This document shows positions 45,965 through 54,367 of a DNA stretch of 64,000 nt, one piece after another. The DNA is from Microbacteriaceae bacterium (lineage in GTDB: Bacteria; Actinomycetota; Actinomycetes; Actinomycetales; Microbacteriaceae): the NCBI GenBank assembly GCA_025465095.1, contig JAODME010000016.1:1-64000 (forward strand), in the 5' to 3' direction. How positions within the stretch are numbered: position 1 is the stretch's first letter; the number at the start of each line of letters is the position of its first letter. The translations under genes and the position numbers were made by a program. The notes below the pieces were generated by a model that saw nothing but the letters and a program-made list of their open reading frames with translations, had not been told where the DNA came from and ran no database searches.

Positions 45965-48001
45965 CTAGTCCCTGACTTCGTAAATGCGCATCGTCGATGC
46001 GCCTTCCTCCGCTGTCACGATTTCATTCAGACACGGCTGATCGATTTCGATATCGGTGAGCACGAACTCGACGTTGTCCTGAGCGAAGTCGCTACACGAG
46101 TCGAACGTGACCACGACCTGATCACGGACCGGATTGGAGACCATGGGTTCGCCCTCACCAAGTGTCCAGCTGACATTGGCCAGTCGATTCCACTCGTTCT
46201 CGTAGCGACCGCTCGGGTCGATCGACTCCCACATCTGTTCGGGTGGATACGTCTGAACGCCGTTGAAGGCCGTGACACCGCTGTGCAGCAGGACGGCCGT
46301 GGGCGCGTATCCACCAATTCCTACCCATTCCGACTCTGGTTGTTCAGACTCCAACTGCGCCACTTCTTCGCCGATCTCCGTTTCGCGCAGATCGAAGACG
46401 CCGGCGTACAGCGGGTTGATGCCCCAACCGACCACGACGCTCGCGAGAAGAAGACTCGTGCTCGCCAGCATCGGCTTCGCTCGCGCCGAGAACGCGACCG
46501 CGACCGCCAGCAGGAGGGTGCAGACCACCCACGCTCGAACACCGCCGGCGACCTCCGAATCGCTCTGCTGAAGGAAGAGCCAGACCATTCCCGTCGCGAG
46601 GAACACGGGAGCGACCGACGCGATCGTCAGCAACCACGGCGCCGAGCGACCGATGCTTCGCAGCCGCCTCACAAGCAGGACCACGCCGACTACGCCGAGA
46701 ATCACGAAGGCCAATCTGATCCGTCCGGTGGTCGTGCGGTCGATGAAGAGGAGATGCGCGACAGCATCCCAATTCGGTACGAAGCTGAAGGCCAGCACCA
46801 CGAGGGTGGCTGCGGCGACGGACAGCGACATGAAGTCCACACCCTCGGAGCGCGAGCCTCGAGCGAGGGCAGCCCACAGGAGCGCAACCAGCAGGAAAAC
46901 GGCGATCACGAGAGGGCTGGCTGCTTCTGACTGATTCGGTCCGATCGCTTCGGTCGCGCCGCTCAGCAGTGATCGTTGGAACGGACCACTGAACAACGCG
47001 GCCACTGCTGACATCGACACCGCCGCCCCGGTCTTCTCCAGCCGCTCGCCGGGGTACACCGTGGACGTGACCGCCTCCACGGTGTCCACGCGGGTGAGCA
47101 CCCACAGCACGAGTACCGCGAGCGCCGCGGCGGCTGCGATCACCAGTGGCGCCAAGCTTGCGAGCACCCGCCCCAATGGCCGCTGCCGTGCCTTCCACTC
47201 GAACATCACGGCGCCGGTCACAAAGAAGGCGACGACGAGCATTGCCGGCACGATGAACGGAACATAAATGCTCATCGCGGTGGTGACGGCTACGTAACCG
47301 CTCAGGCCCGCGAGTACCCATTTCGGCCAGGCCCGACGAGTCCTGACGGACACCACGACGGTGGTCATCACGAGAAAGGCAAACGTGATCGGCCAAAGAG
47401 TGGTGGGCAGGAACCACCACTGGAGTAGGGGCGAAAGGAGAACACTGACAGCTAGCGCAGCGCCGGTTATCGGATCGCGCGGGAGCAGGCTGACGACGAA
47501 CAGGTAGACGGAGATCAGCACGCCGAGTGCCGGCAACCACCATCGCACCGCCATCGCACTGTCGAGCGAAAGGAGCAGGAACCCGATGACGTGCGGCCGG
47601 AATGCTGTCGACCAGTCCCGGGAAGGGAGGTCGTTCTGCACCGTCGCGTCCATGCCCCCCGGGAGCGACTGGTTGGAGATTGGAAAGCCCTGCTGCACTT
47701 GAGACATGATCCAACTCGACTGCACGAGCCATTCGTCGCTACGGATCGGGCGCGGCGTCCCGGCCAGGAGGGCCGGGTCAGCGCCCGATCCGAACAGGCT
47801 CCAATAGATGCCCTCGGAGGTGCCAGAGATCCCGAGCGCGACGAGGACGACGGTCATGAGCGTGAAAACCGCCGGGATCAGCAGAATCACCGAGTTGCTC
47901 GGCAGGCCGGAGGCTCGAGGAGTGACCATCCGGGTGTAGGTGCCAAGGACGCGTCGAGGGATGGAGTTTGCCGACGGGGTGGCCATGGCGGCCCGGCTCA
48001 T
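45965..48001 (-). CDS. Large polytopic membrane protein, possible GT-C fold enzyme
   Basis: The 678-residue protein has about 12 hydrophobic segments and a soluble C-terminal domain of roughly 140 residues that carries a pair of Cys residues. I recognise it only as an actinobacterial membrane protein of unknown function (DUF7657-like). The topology resembles GT-C enzymes using polyprenyl-phosphate sugars, which would fit the adjacent GtrA/GtrB-like pair. This is inference, and I could not identify catalytic residues with confidence. Its ATG overlaps the stop of the upstream glycosyltransferase (ATGA), so the two are translationally coupled. Confidence 0.6.
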   Translation of the reverse strand: MSRAAMATPSANSIPRRVLGTYTRMVTPRASGLPSNSVILLIPAVFTLMTVVLVALGISGTSEGIYWSLFGSGADPALLAGTPRPIRSDEWLVQSSWIMSQVQQGFPISNQSLPGGMDATVQNDLPSRDWSTAFRPHVIGFLLLSLDSAMAVRWWLPALGVLISVYLFVVSLLPRDPITGAALAVSVLLSPLLQWWFLPTTLWPITFAFLVMTTVVVSVRTRRAWPKWVLAGLSGYVAVTTAMSIYVPFIVPAMLVVAFFVTGAVMFEWKARQRPLGRVLASLAPLVIAAAAALAVLVLWVLTRVDTVEAVTSTVYPGERLEKTGAAVSMSAVAALFSGPFQRSLLSGATEAIGPNQSEAASPLVIAVFLLVALLWAALARGSRSEGVDFMSLSVAAATLVVLAFSFVPNWDAVAHLLFIDRTTTGRIRLAFVILGVVGVVLLVRRLRSIGRSAPWLLTIASVAPVFLATGMVWLFLQQSDSEVAGGVRAWVVCTLLLAVAVAFSARAKPMLASTSLLLASVVVGWGINPLYAGVFDLRETEIGEEVAQLESEQPESEWVGIGGYAPTAVLLHSGVTAFNGVQTYPPEQMWESIDPSGRYENEWNRLANVSWTLGEGEPMVSNPVRDQVVVTFDSCSDFAQDNVEFVLTDIEIDQPCLNEIVTAEEGASTMRIYEVRD

Positions 48002-50241
48002 CTGCTTCGCCAGCGGCTGATCCTCTGGCGCGCGGCGGATGGGACGTACCGTCGGTAGATAGATCGGGCGGCGGATGGGGCGGGCGAGGATTCGGATCCC
48101 AGCCGAGTCGAAGTCGCAGCCTCCTGTCGCGTAGGCAGCACCGGCGAGTCCGTGGATCGCCCGGCGCGAGTGGGGCGCAAGCAGAACTGCGTCAATGACG
48201 ACAGCCCGGCACTGTCCTCGAGCCCCGCCTGCAGTCCGGTCAGATTCGCACCCCAGCTCGCACGTTGCGCCGGGTCGAACGTGGACTCCAAAGCTTGTGC
48301 CAGCGTCTCCGCGGAGTCGACAGCGACTCCGATCTGCTCAGTGCGCACTAACCGAGCAAGGGGTCCCGAGCCGATCGCGATGAGCGGTACGCGACTCTCG
48401 ATGGCGCGGAGCAGGCGATCGGTCGCGCCGACGACGCTTCCGATCTCGTCCGCCGCGTCCACGATCATCGCGTGCGCTGTCGGTACGGCATCGTCGGTGG
48501 TGAGCGACACGCGATCAGGCCCGGCGAGCGCGACCGCTTCACGAACGAGGGCGGCCAGGGTCGGATTGTGGGGCGCGCCGTCCCACGAGATGGTGGCCGC
48601 GGTCGCCATTCGGAGCGTCGAATCGACCGAACCGTGGGATGTCGGGTGAGGGATCACCCCCACGCGAGAGGCGGCCGGGTCGCCGGAGAGGACCGAGCGC
48701 GAGGTGCGCCCCGATGCCAGCAGCACCGCCGTCCACCATCGGCGTCTCTCCTCGCTGTCGACGATCACGAAGTCGGTGTCGCCGACCAGCCGCGCGAGAA
48801 TCTCCTCGTCGAGGTCACGCAGAGCATCGACCCGAAGATAGTCATCAGTGATGTTCAGCACGAGGGGCTTCGTGCTCGAGGTGAGGGCTGGGAATCGGTC
48901 GATGATCCCGATCGGTACGATGCAGACCTGCGCCCACTCCTCGTGCGCGCTCAATTCGTCTGGCGCGCTAGCCGAAACTCGCGCCGTGGCGTAAGCCCCG
49001 CTCGGCTCTGGAGCGAAATCAAGGCCGACGAGCCGCACATCGTGGTCCGCCGTCAACCGACGAGCTATGAGAAGGTCGCGGTCAGATGCGGCGCCGGTTT
49101 CCGCCGCGTCGGCGATCAGGAGGATCCTCCGCCTCCTATGGAAGGCTGCGGGATCGAGTGCGTTGAGGATCCGCGCGTAGCCGTCGAGATAATCTGCGAT
49201 CGGGTACGCAGGCTCGTCCACCTTCCCGAACAGTTCACGGAGGTCTCGATCCGATCGGCGGCGGGACCGCTGAATCGACTGGCGCGACTGATTCAGGGAA
49301 GGAAGCTGTTCGACGAACTGATCGATGGCGAACACCCCTGCCATCGTCATCTTGTCGACGGGAGTGTCTTTGTTGGCGTCGTCACCTGTCCGCCTGAGGT
49401 CGAGCTGTGTGGAGTCGAGCTCCCCCCGCGCGACCGCCCTGCGCACGGCGAGGGCGATGGCCCCCGGCAGCACGCGATCCAGTTCGCTGTCGCCGAGGTT
49501 CTTGTAAAGCGTGAAGAGTGCGTTGCGTTCCAGCAGATACGTCTCGCGGAACGGCCCGAAGCCCTTCATGGATGCGTGGTGCTTGTGGTAGGCGATCGAG
49601 GCCGGCTGGTACCGCACCTTCCACCCCAGGAGGTTCAGCCGCCATCCCAGGTCGACATCGTCGTAGAACATGAAATACCGGTCGTCGAAGCCCCCGAGTT
49701 CGTTGAAGAGTTCCGCCCTGATGAACATCGCAGCCCCTGTGCCGAAGAGCACGTCGCGCTCCACAGCCCACTCACCGGTGTCCGGCGTGCCTGCGTGCGG
49801 CTTGTATCCCATGCCGTACCAGGTGACGGCCGCTTCGGTGAAGTCGACATTGACGCCCTCCCAGTCGAGGACCTTGCTCGCCACGGCGCCGACGGCTGCG
49901 TCCGCTTCGAACGTTTCGACCGCTGCCCGGATCCAGGATCGGTCGGGCCTCGCGTCATTGTTCAAAAACGCGACGTACTCCCCCGTGGCATCCTCAACCC
50001 CCCGATTGCATCCGCCGGTGAAGCCGAGGTTCTCGCCGGTCTCGATGAGGCGAAAATCGAGGCTCGACTCACGCAGGGGAATTGCGTACTCCTCCCCTGA
50101 GCCGTTCTCGACCACGATTATCTCGAGCCGGTCGGAAGGCCAGTCGGTGTCTCGCAATGCGCTGATGCTGGTGAGCGTGTCGTCAGTGCCCTTATAGTTC
50201 ACCAGCACAACCGACACCACACCGGAACGAAAACGTCGCAC
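47998..50241 (-). CDS. GT2 glycosyltransferase with divergent C-terminal domain
   Basis: The 747-residue protein has an N-terminal GT2 domain (1-240) with VVSVVLVNYKGTDDT, GFTGGCNRGVEDATGEYVAFLNND and YFMFYDDVDLGWRLNLLG. A middle segment (about 240-350) resembles the same region in the 41761 protein. The C-terminal half (about 365-700) has the position of a GT4 domain, but signatures such as the sugar-nucleotide EX7E motif are not visible. It may be degenerate or non-catalytic. ATG start after a 5' region holding a hairpin. It couples to the membrane-protein gene downstream. Confidence 0.85.
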   Translation of the reverse strand: MRRFRSGVVSVVLVNYKGTDDTLTSISALRDTDWPSDRLEIIVVENGSGEEYAIPLRESSLDFRLIETGENLGFTGGCNRGVEDATGEYVAFLNNDARPDRSWIRAAVETFEADAAVGAVASKVLDWEGVNVDFTEAAVTWYGMGYKPHAGTPDTGEWAVERDVLFGTGAAMFIRAELFNELGGFDDRYFMFYDDVDLGWRLNLLGWKVRYQPASIAYHKHHASMKGFGPFRETYLLERNALFTLYKNLGDSELDRVLPGAIALAVRRAVARGELDSTQLDLRRTGDDANKDTPVDKMTMAGVFAIDQFVEQLPSLNQSRQSIQRSRRRSDRDLRELFGKVDEPAYPIADYLDGYARILNALDPAAFHRRRRILLIADAAETGAASDRDLLIARRLTADHDVRLVGLDFAPEPSGAYATARVSASAPDELSAHEEWAQVCIVPIGIIDRFPALTSSTKPLVLNITDDYLRVDALRDLDEEILARLVGDTDFVIVDSEERRRWWTAVLLASGRTSRSVLSGDPAASRVGVIPHPTSHGSVDSTLRMATAATISWDGAPHNPTLAALVREAVALAGPDRVSLTTDDAVPTAHAMIVDAADEIGSVVGATDRLLRAIESRVPLIAIGSGPLARLVRTEQIGVAVDSAETLAQALESTFDPAQRASWGANLTGLQAGLEDSAGLSSLTQFCLRPTRAGRSTDSPVLPTRQEAATSTRLGSESSPAPSAARSIYRRYVPSAARQRISRWRSR

Positions 50242-50280
50242 AGAAAGCCCTTCGAGTCAGATCGATCGTATCCGACCGGT

Positions 50281-50327
50281 TTGGAGCGCCGTGCGAGCCT
50301 GCGGTGAGGGCATGGCTCGCGCTCCAA
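50281..50327. other. Bulged hairpin in the divergent region at 50.3 kb
   Basis: TTGGAGCGC (50281-50289) pairs with GCGCTCCAA (50319-50327), and GAGCC (50295-50299) pairs with GGCTC (50314-50318). The stem thus has 14 pairs, a five-base bulge and a 14-base loop. It lies 40 bases before the minus-strand gene start, in its likely leader. Its role is unknown. Confidence 0.5.
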
Positions 50328-50445
50328 CTGGGAGGTCCGATAAAGTAGGGCAACTGACTCCGGTTTCACTCGTTTGGAGCAGGCAGACGACGCGGTGCGA
50401 GTGACCTAATCGAACCTACGCGAGTGTTTAAGGACGACTACCGCC

Positions 50446-51738
50446 ATGCCCGAGTCAGTAACGGCCGCCCTTCCTCCTGTACGAGTTGACGAAGACCAGG
50501 CACGCCGATACGCCGAGATCGTCGACGGCCTGCACGCGGACGGTCCGCGGGGCCGCATCATCTTCTGCGTGTCCACCGATGACCTGGAAGAGGGCAAGGG
50601 AGATCCCTACGTTGCGCTCGGCCTAGCGAAGAATCTCGTCGACGAAGGCTGGGGTGCCGCCCTCTGGCCCATCCGCCGCTGGCATGAATCGCCGGATGCC
50701 GAGCCGACGGTCGCGATCGTGATGATCGACAGCTTCGTACCAGGTCTCCTGCCACAGGCAACGGCGACCGTCGCATGGATTCGAAACTGGACGGATACCT
50801 GGGCCGCACTCCCCTATCTGGAAGAGTTCGACGGTATTTGGTGCTCGTCGCCCGATTCGGCCGAGGTTCTTCGCGCTCGCTACTCTGGCGAGGTATTCGT
50901 CGTGCCGATCGGGGTGGATGCGGAACTGTTCCGCCCGGACGGCTCGTATCGTCCGTTGCCCGTCATCACGACCGCGAACTTCTGGGGTGCCCAGCGCCAA
51001 GTGCAGACGGCCCTGACTGCCGTGTCGGAGACGACGCCGGTGGTGTGGTTCGGGGCGAATCGCGAGCACCTTGCGCCTTCACGCTCCATCACGCATGCCG
51101 ACCGTGTGAGCTTCTTCGGAATCGCCTCGATGTACCAGCGGAGCAAACTGGTAGTCGACGACCTCATTGAACCCGCTCGTGTGTACGGGTCTCAGAACAG
51201 CCGCCTGTTCGAGTCGATCGCGTGCGGCGCGGTCCCGATCACCAACTCGTCTATCGGGCTCGACTTTCTCGGTCTCGGCGAGGTGCCCACCTATCACGAC
51301 GGCGGGTCGCTGGCGACGGTCGTTCACTCCCTGTTGAGTGACGAGACCGCTCTCTCAGAGCGGGCTGAACGGCTTCGGACAGTGGTCGCCGAACGGCACT
51401 CCTTCCAGCGCCGAGCAAAAGAAGTCGCGCCGCTTATCGCGACCGCCATCGAGCGGGCCCGCGGCCGGGGCGAACGTGCCGCAATGCTCGTCTGGGCGAC
51501 GCGTGAACGCCTGAACCTTCAGTCCGCAGAGTCGCTGCGTGACGGCCATCTGATCACGATCAGAAGACTCGAGCGCGAGCGCGCGGCGCACGAGAAGCAG
51601 ATCGCCGAGCTCGAGTCCGCGCGTGAGGCCCAGTCCACGCGATTGTCGACCATCGAAGCCAGCCGCGCCTACCGAATCGCCAGGAGAATAAGTCGCGCCC
51701 TCGCCCGTGTGCGCGCGCGGCTCCCGCGGCGCATATAG
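50446..51738 (+). CDS. Glycosyltransferase (GT-B, GT4/CgeB-like) with C-terminal coiled coil
   Basis: The 430-residue protein has a GT-B-like arrangement. A first Rossmann-like domain includes RGRIIFCVSTDDLEEGKGDPYVALGLAK. A second domain contains VPIGVDAELFRPDG and NSRLFESIACGAVPITNSSIG, the donor-site segment of GT4/CgeB-like enzymes. The last 60 residues (about 365-425) form a predicted coiled coil (LERERAAHEKQIAELESARE) ending in an Arg-rich tail. It likely adds one sugar to a growing glycan; the donor is unknown. The ATG MPESVTAALPP is preceded by AAGGA about 12 bases away, which is rather far. Confidence 0.78.
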   Translation: MPESVTAALPPVRVDEDQARRYAEIVDGLHADGPRGRIIFCVSTDDLEEGKGDPYVALGLAKNLVDEGWGAALWPIRRWHESPDAEPTVAIVMIDSFVPGLLPQATATVAWIRNWTDTWAALPYLEEFDGIWCSSPDSAEVLRARYSGEVFVVPIGVDAELFRPDGSYRPLPVITTANFWGAQRQVQTALTAVSETTPVVWFGANREHLAPSRSITHADRVSFFGIASMYQRSKLVVDDLIEPARVYGSQNSRLFESIACGAVPITNSSIGLDFLGLGEVPTYHDGGSLATVVHSLLSDETALSERAERLRTVVAERHSFQRRAKEVAPLIATAIERARGRGERAAMLVWATRERLNLQSAESLRDGHLITIRRLERERAAHEKQIAELESAREAQSTRLSTIEASRAYRIARRISRALARVRARLPRRI

Positions 51739-51750
51739 GTCCCTGCCTGC

Positions 51751-54138
51751 TCAGCTCACGCTCACGGTCCGGCACTGCACGCTCGAGTCACCGTCTCCGA
51801 CGTTGATCGCGAAGACGCACACCTTCCGCGCCCCCGCCGTCAGCCCGTCCAACTGGAGCGCGAATGCGTGAGCGGCACCGAACGGTGGGAATGCCTCACC
51901 GAGTGATGGCTTCGGCACATCGGCCGTGATCTTGCTCGCAAGCACATCGTCCACGTATACGTGCACCCGGACGGGATCGGTCGTGTCGGGGTCGATCGCC
52001 CATCCGCGAACCCTGACCGCGCCGCTGGTCGTCGCCGAGGCCTCGTCCAGCCACAGCGTTGGCGATCCAGAGAGCGCGTCGACCGTCGTGCACTGTTCGG
52101 CGGTCGACCCACCACCGTGGTTGATCGAGTAGATGCAGACCGAATGCCGACCCGGAGATATCCCGCTCAGGGTTGTGGAGAACGCGTGATTCTGCCCGTA
52201 TGCCGGGAACGCGTTGGCGAGGCTCGGCTTGGCAGCATCCGCGGTGATCTTCGAGTGGAGTGCACCGTCGACGTAGATGTGCAGGCGAACGGGGTCGACG
52301 ACATCCGGGTCGATGCTCCATCCGCGAAGTGTCACGACGCCGATGCCGGTGCCCTCGAGCTGATCAACATGAGTCAGCGGTGGTCCGGACGGGCCGGATA
52401 CGGTTCGGCAGTTCGAGGTGTTGCCGTCCACTCCGATGGCGATGGCGCAGACCTCATGGTCGGCGAGCGAGAGTCCCGTGATCGGCACGTTGAATGCATG
52501 GTTGGCACCGAACCCCGGGAATGCGGTTGCGAGCGAGTCCTTCTTGACATCAGCCGTGACCTTTTGGACGAGCTGCCCATCCACGTACACGTGCACCCGT
52601 ACGGGGCTCACGACGCCAGGGTCGATCGACCATCCGCGCAGGGTGATCTCGCCCCCTCTGGGTGATGAGACCTCGTCGAGGAACACGATGGGCGGTCCGG
52701 AGAGCATGGTGACACTCCTGCAGCCGAAGACCGTGTCATCGCCAGCTCCGACGTTCACCGCCTGCAGGCAAACCTGATGCTGCCCTGGCGTGATGCCGTC
52801 GACGGAGAACGTGAATCCATGATTCGGTCCGTAGCCGGGGAACGCACTGTCGAGTCCGGCCTTCGGGTCGCCTGCCAACTTCTCGCCCACGACCTTCGAG
52901 TCGACGAGGAGTCGCACAGTCGTCGGTGACTTGGTGTCCATGTCGATCGCCCAGCCGCGCGCATAGACCGTACCCGCGGTAGCGGTGATCTCATCGACAT
53001 GGCCGATCGGACTGCCCGCCAGCACGGACACGGACCGGCACTCAATCAGGGTGTTCGCGCCTGTTCCCTGGTTGATGGCGAATACGCAGACCGAGTGAGC
53101 GCCGGGCGAAAGCCCGGCGAGCGTCGCGGAGAACCCGTGTTTGGTGTTGGTGGCACCCATTCTGGCCGCGAGGTCTGGCGTCGCTATGTCTGCTGCGACG
53201 TTCGCTGCTCCCACTCCGTCCACGTATACATGCACGCGGACCGGACCGGTCGTGTCGGGATCCATCGCCCATCCCGTCACCTGCGCGACATTGTAGCCGG
53301 GGGTGATCTGGCTCACGACGCCGTAAGGCGAACCGTCGCCTGTCGGTGACCCGAACCAGTCACTGAAGGTACGCCAGAAGTTGCGGTTGCCGTACGAGGA
53401 GCAGGCGTCGCCGAGCCCGTACAGATTGTTCATCGCGGCGGAGTTCGGCGTGTACGGAGTGTAGATATATAGCGAAGCGGTTGCCTGGTTGCGGATGTTC
53501 ACCGACTTCGAGCCGCACGCCGCGTTCGGATGCAGAAGCACGTCGTTGACCCTGCCGGCCTGATAACGCCATGACGTCGGGTACGCCGCGTACACCCTGA
53601 ACTGGTACGCCGCTGAGTAGAGCTGGTTGGCAAAACCGTAGTACCGGGTGTCACACGCGGCCGTGTCGGGACAGCCGAACCCTGTGGCGATCCTGTACCG
53701 GGTTTCCGAGGGCGCCGTCGAAGTGACGAGCCCCTGCTCCTTCTCCAGCAGAACCATCAACACCTTCGGGTTGATGCTGCAGGCCTGTCCGACCTTCTGA
53801 ATGATCTGCGCCGCGGTCTCGTTCGGGCTCCCGACGTATGCTGCACACCTACCGTCTACGGCAGCGCGTGACGTCGTCGCCATCCGGTAGTCGCGAAGGC
53901 AGGCGGGGCCGGTGGTCGCACGACAGGTCGGCACTTTGCTGTCGAGAAAACTCTGAATTTGAGCGAGGGACATCGACCCGGAATCGCTGAAAACGTGGTC
54001 GGCGATCAAGTAGCCGGGGTCGAACAGCCCGACATCAGCGGCTGCGGCAGGAGGCGGATCAGTCTCGGTCACGGCCGTAAGCCCAGCGGCCACCGCCACT
54101 GTTACCAGAAATACGCTTATCCAACGACGAACGGCCAT
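51751..54138 (-). CDS. Secreted transglycosylase-like protein with five beta-sandwich repeats
   Basis: The 795-residue exported protein has a signal peptide (about 1-34). A conserved N-terminal domain (about 35-265) starts VGLFDPGYLIADHVFSDSG and contains SINPKVLMVLLEKEQGLVTS and TRYRIATGFGCPDTAACDT. The Glu of LLEKEQG stands where the catalytic Glu of lysozyme-like enzymes would be. The Cys pairs suggest disulfides. Five repeats of about 100 residues follow (272-795), each with GWxxDP, V(R/H)VYVDG and a CVFAIN- or CxxAxN-type end. The start ATG was chosen to begin the signal peptide. It is divergent from wzm, so a role in wall remodelling around the exported glycan is possible (inference). 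Confidence 0.85.
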   Translation of the reverse strand: MAVRRWISVFLVTVAVAAGLTAVTETDPPPAAAADVGLFDPGYLIADHVFSDSGSMSLAQIQSFLDSKVPTCRATTGPACLRDYRMATTSRAAVDGRCAAYVGSPNETAAQIIQKVGQACSINPKVLMVLLEKEQGLVTSTAPSETRYRIATGFGCPDTAACDTRYYGFANQLYSAAYQFRVYAAYPTSWRYQAGRVNDVLLHPNAACGSKSVNIRNQATASLYIYTPYTPNSAAMNNLYGLGDACSSYGNRNFWRTFSDWFGSPTGDGSPYGVVSQITPGYNVAQVTGWAMDPDTTGPVRVHVYVDGVGAANVAADIATPDLAARMGATNTKHGFSATLAGLSPGAHSVCVFAINQGTGANTLIECRSVSVLAGSPIGHVDEITATAGTVYARGWAIDMDTKSPTTVRLLVDSKVVGEKLAGDPKAGLDSAFPGYGPNHGFTFSVDGITPGQHQVCLQAVNVGAGDDTVFGCRSVTMLSGPPIVFLDEVSSPRGGEITLRGWSIDPGVVSPVRVHVYVDGQLVQKVTADVKKDSLATAFPGFGANHAFNVPITGLSLADHEVCAIAIGVDGNTSNCRTVSGPSGPPLTHVDQLEGTGIGVVTLRGWSIDPDVVDPVRLHIYVDGALHSKITADAAKPSLANAFPAYGQNHAFSTTLSGISPGRHSVCIYSINHGGGSTAEQCTTVDALSGSPTLWLDEASATTSGAVRVRGWAIDPDTTDPVRVHVYVDDVLASKITADVPKPSLGEAFPPFGAAHAFALQLDGLTAGARKVCVFAINVGDGDSSVQCRTVSVS
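51754..53325 (-). repeat. Five tandem repeat modules of about 100 codons
   Basis: Five copies run tandemly through the C-terminal part of the exported protein. Shared positions are a D/Q-x near the start, GW(A/S)xDPxxxxPVRVHVYVDG in the middle, AFPxxGxxHAF and a closing Cys-containing strand. Copies three to five are closest to each other; copies one and two differ more. Confidence 0.8.
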
Positions 54139-54227
54139 GCCTTTTCCCCCAAAACCAGTGCAACATCCTGCCGACAACGTCGCTCACGCAGACGCCTCGT
54201 CTATCGCGCTCGACGCGCGGAGATCCC

Positions 54228-54241
54228 CTATTTGACAATAG
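54228..54241. other. 14-base inverted repeat CTATT-TGAC-AATAG
   Basis: A perfect CTATT/AATAG inverted repeat with a four-base centre lies in the wzm/51751 divergent region. It overlaps a TTGACA hexamer that has no suitable -10 on the plus strand. Its role is unknown. Confidence 0.4.
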
Positions 54242-54256
54242 TACGCAGCTGCGGCG

Positions 54257-54299
54257 CCGATCTGCGGGATTTGTGCCGCATCGCGAACCCGATCTGCGG
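54257..54299. repeat. 11-base direct repeats 32 bases apart in the wzm upstream region
   Basis: CCGATCTGCGG occurs at 54257-54267 and again at 54289-54299. The 32-base period is close to three helical turns, so both copies face the same side of the DNA. They lie 27 bases upstream of the wzm -10 box and may be an activator or repressor site. Confidence 0.55.
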
Positions 54300-54325
54300 C
54301 GATCGGGCTGCCGGAATGCCCTGGC

Positions 54326-54331
54326 TATAAT
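54326..54331 (+). promoter_or_regulatory. Consensus -10 box of the wzm-wzt operon
   Basis: TATAAT is a perfect -10 consensus, 36 bases before the wzm ATG. The -35 position 17 bases upstream is poor (TCGGGC), consistent with dependence on an activator that could bind the direct repeats. Confidence 0.6.
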
Positions 54332-54367
54332 GTTCGAGGCCTCGAAACGATATGAATACGGTGTGCA

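Noticed and set aside
54232-54237. TTGACA as a -35 for wzm.
   Set aside because: No -10 lies about 17 bases downstream; the TATAAT at 54326 is 88 bases further on.
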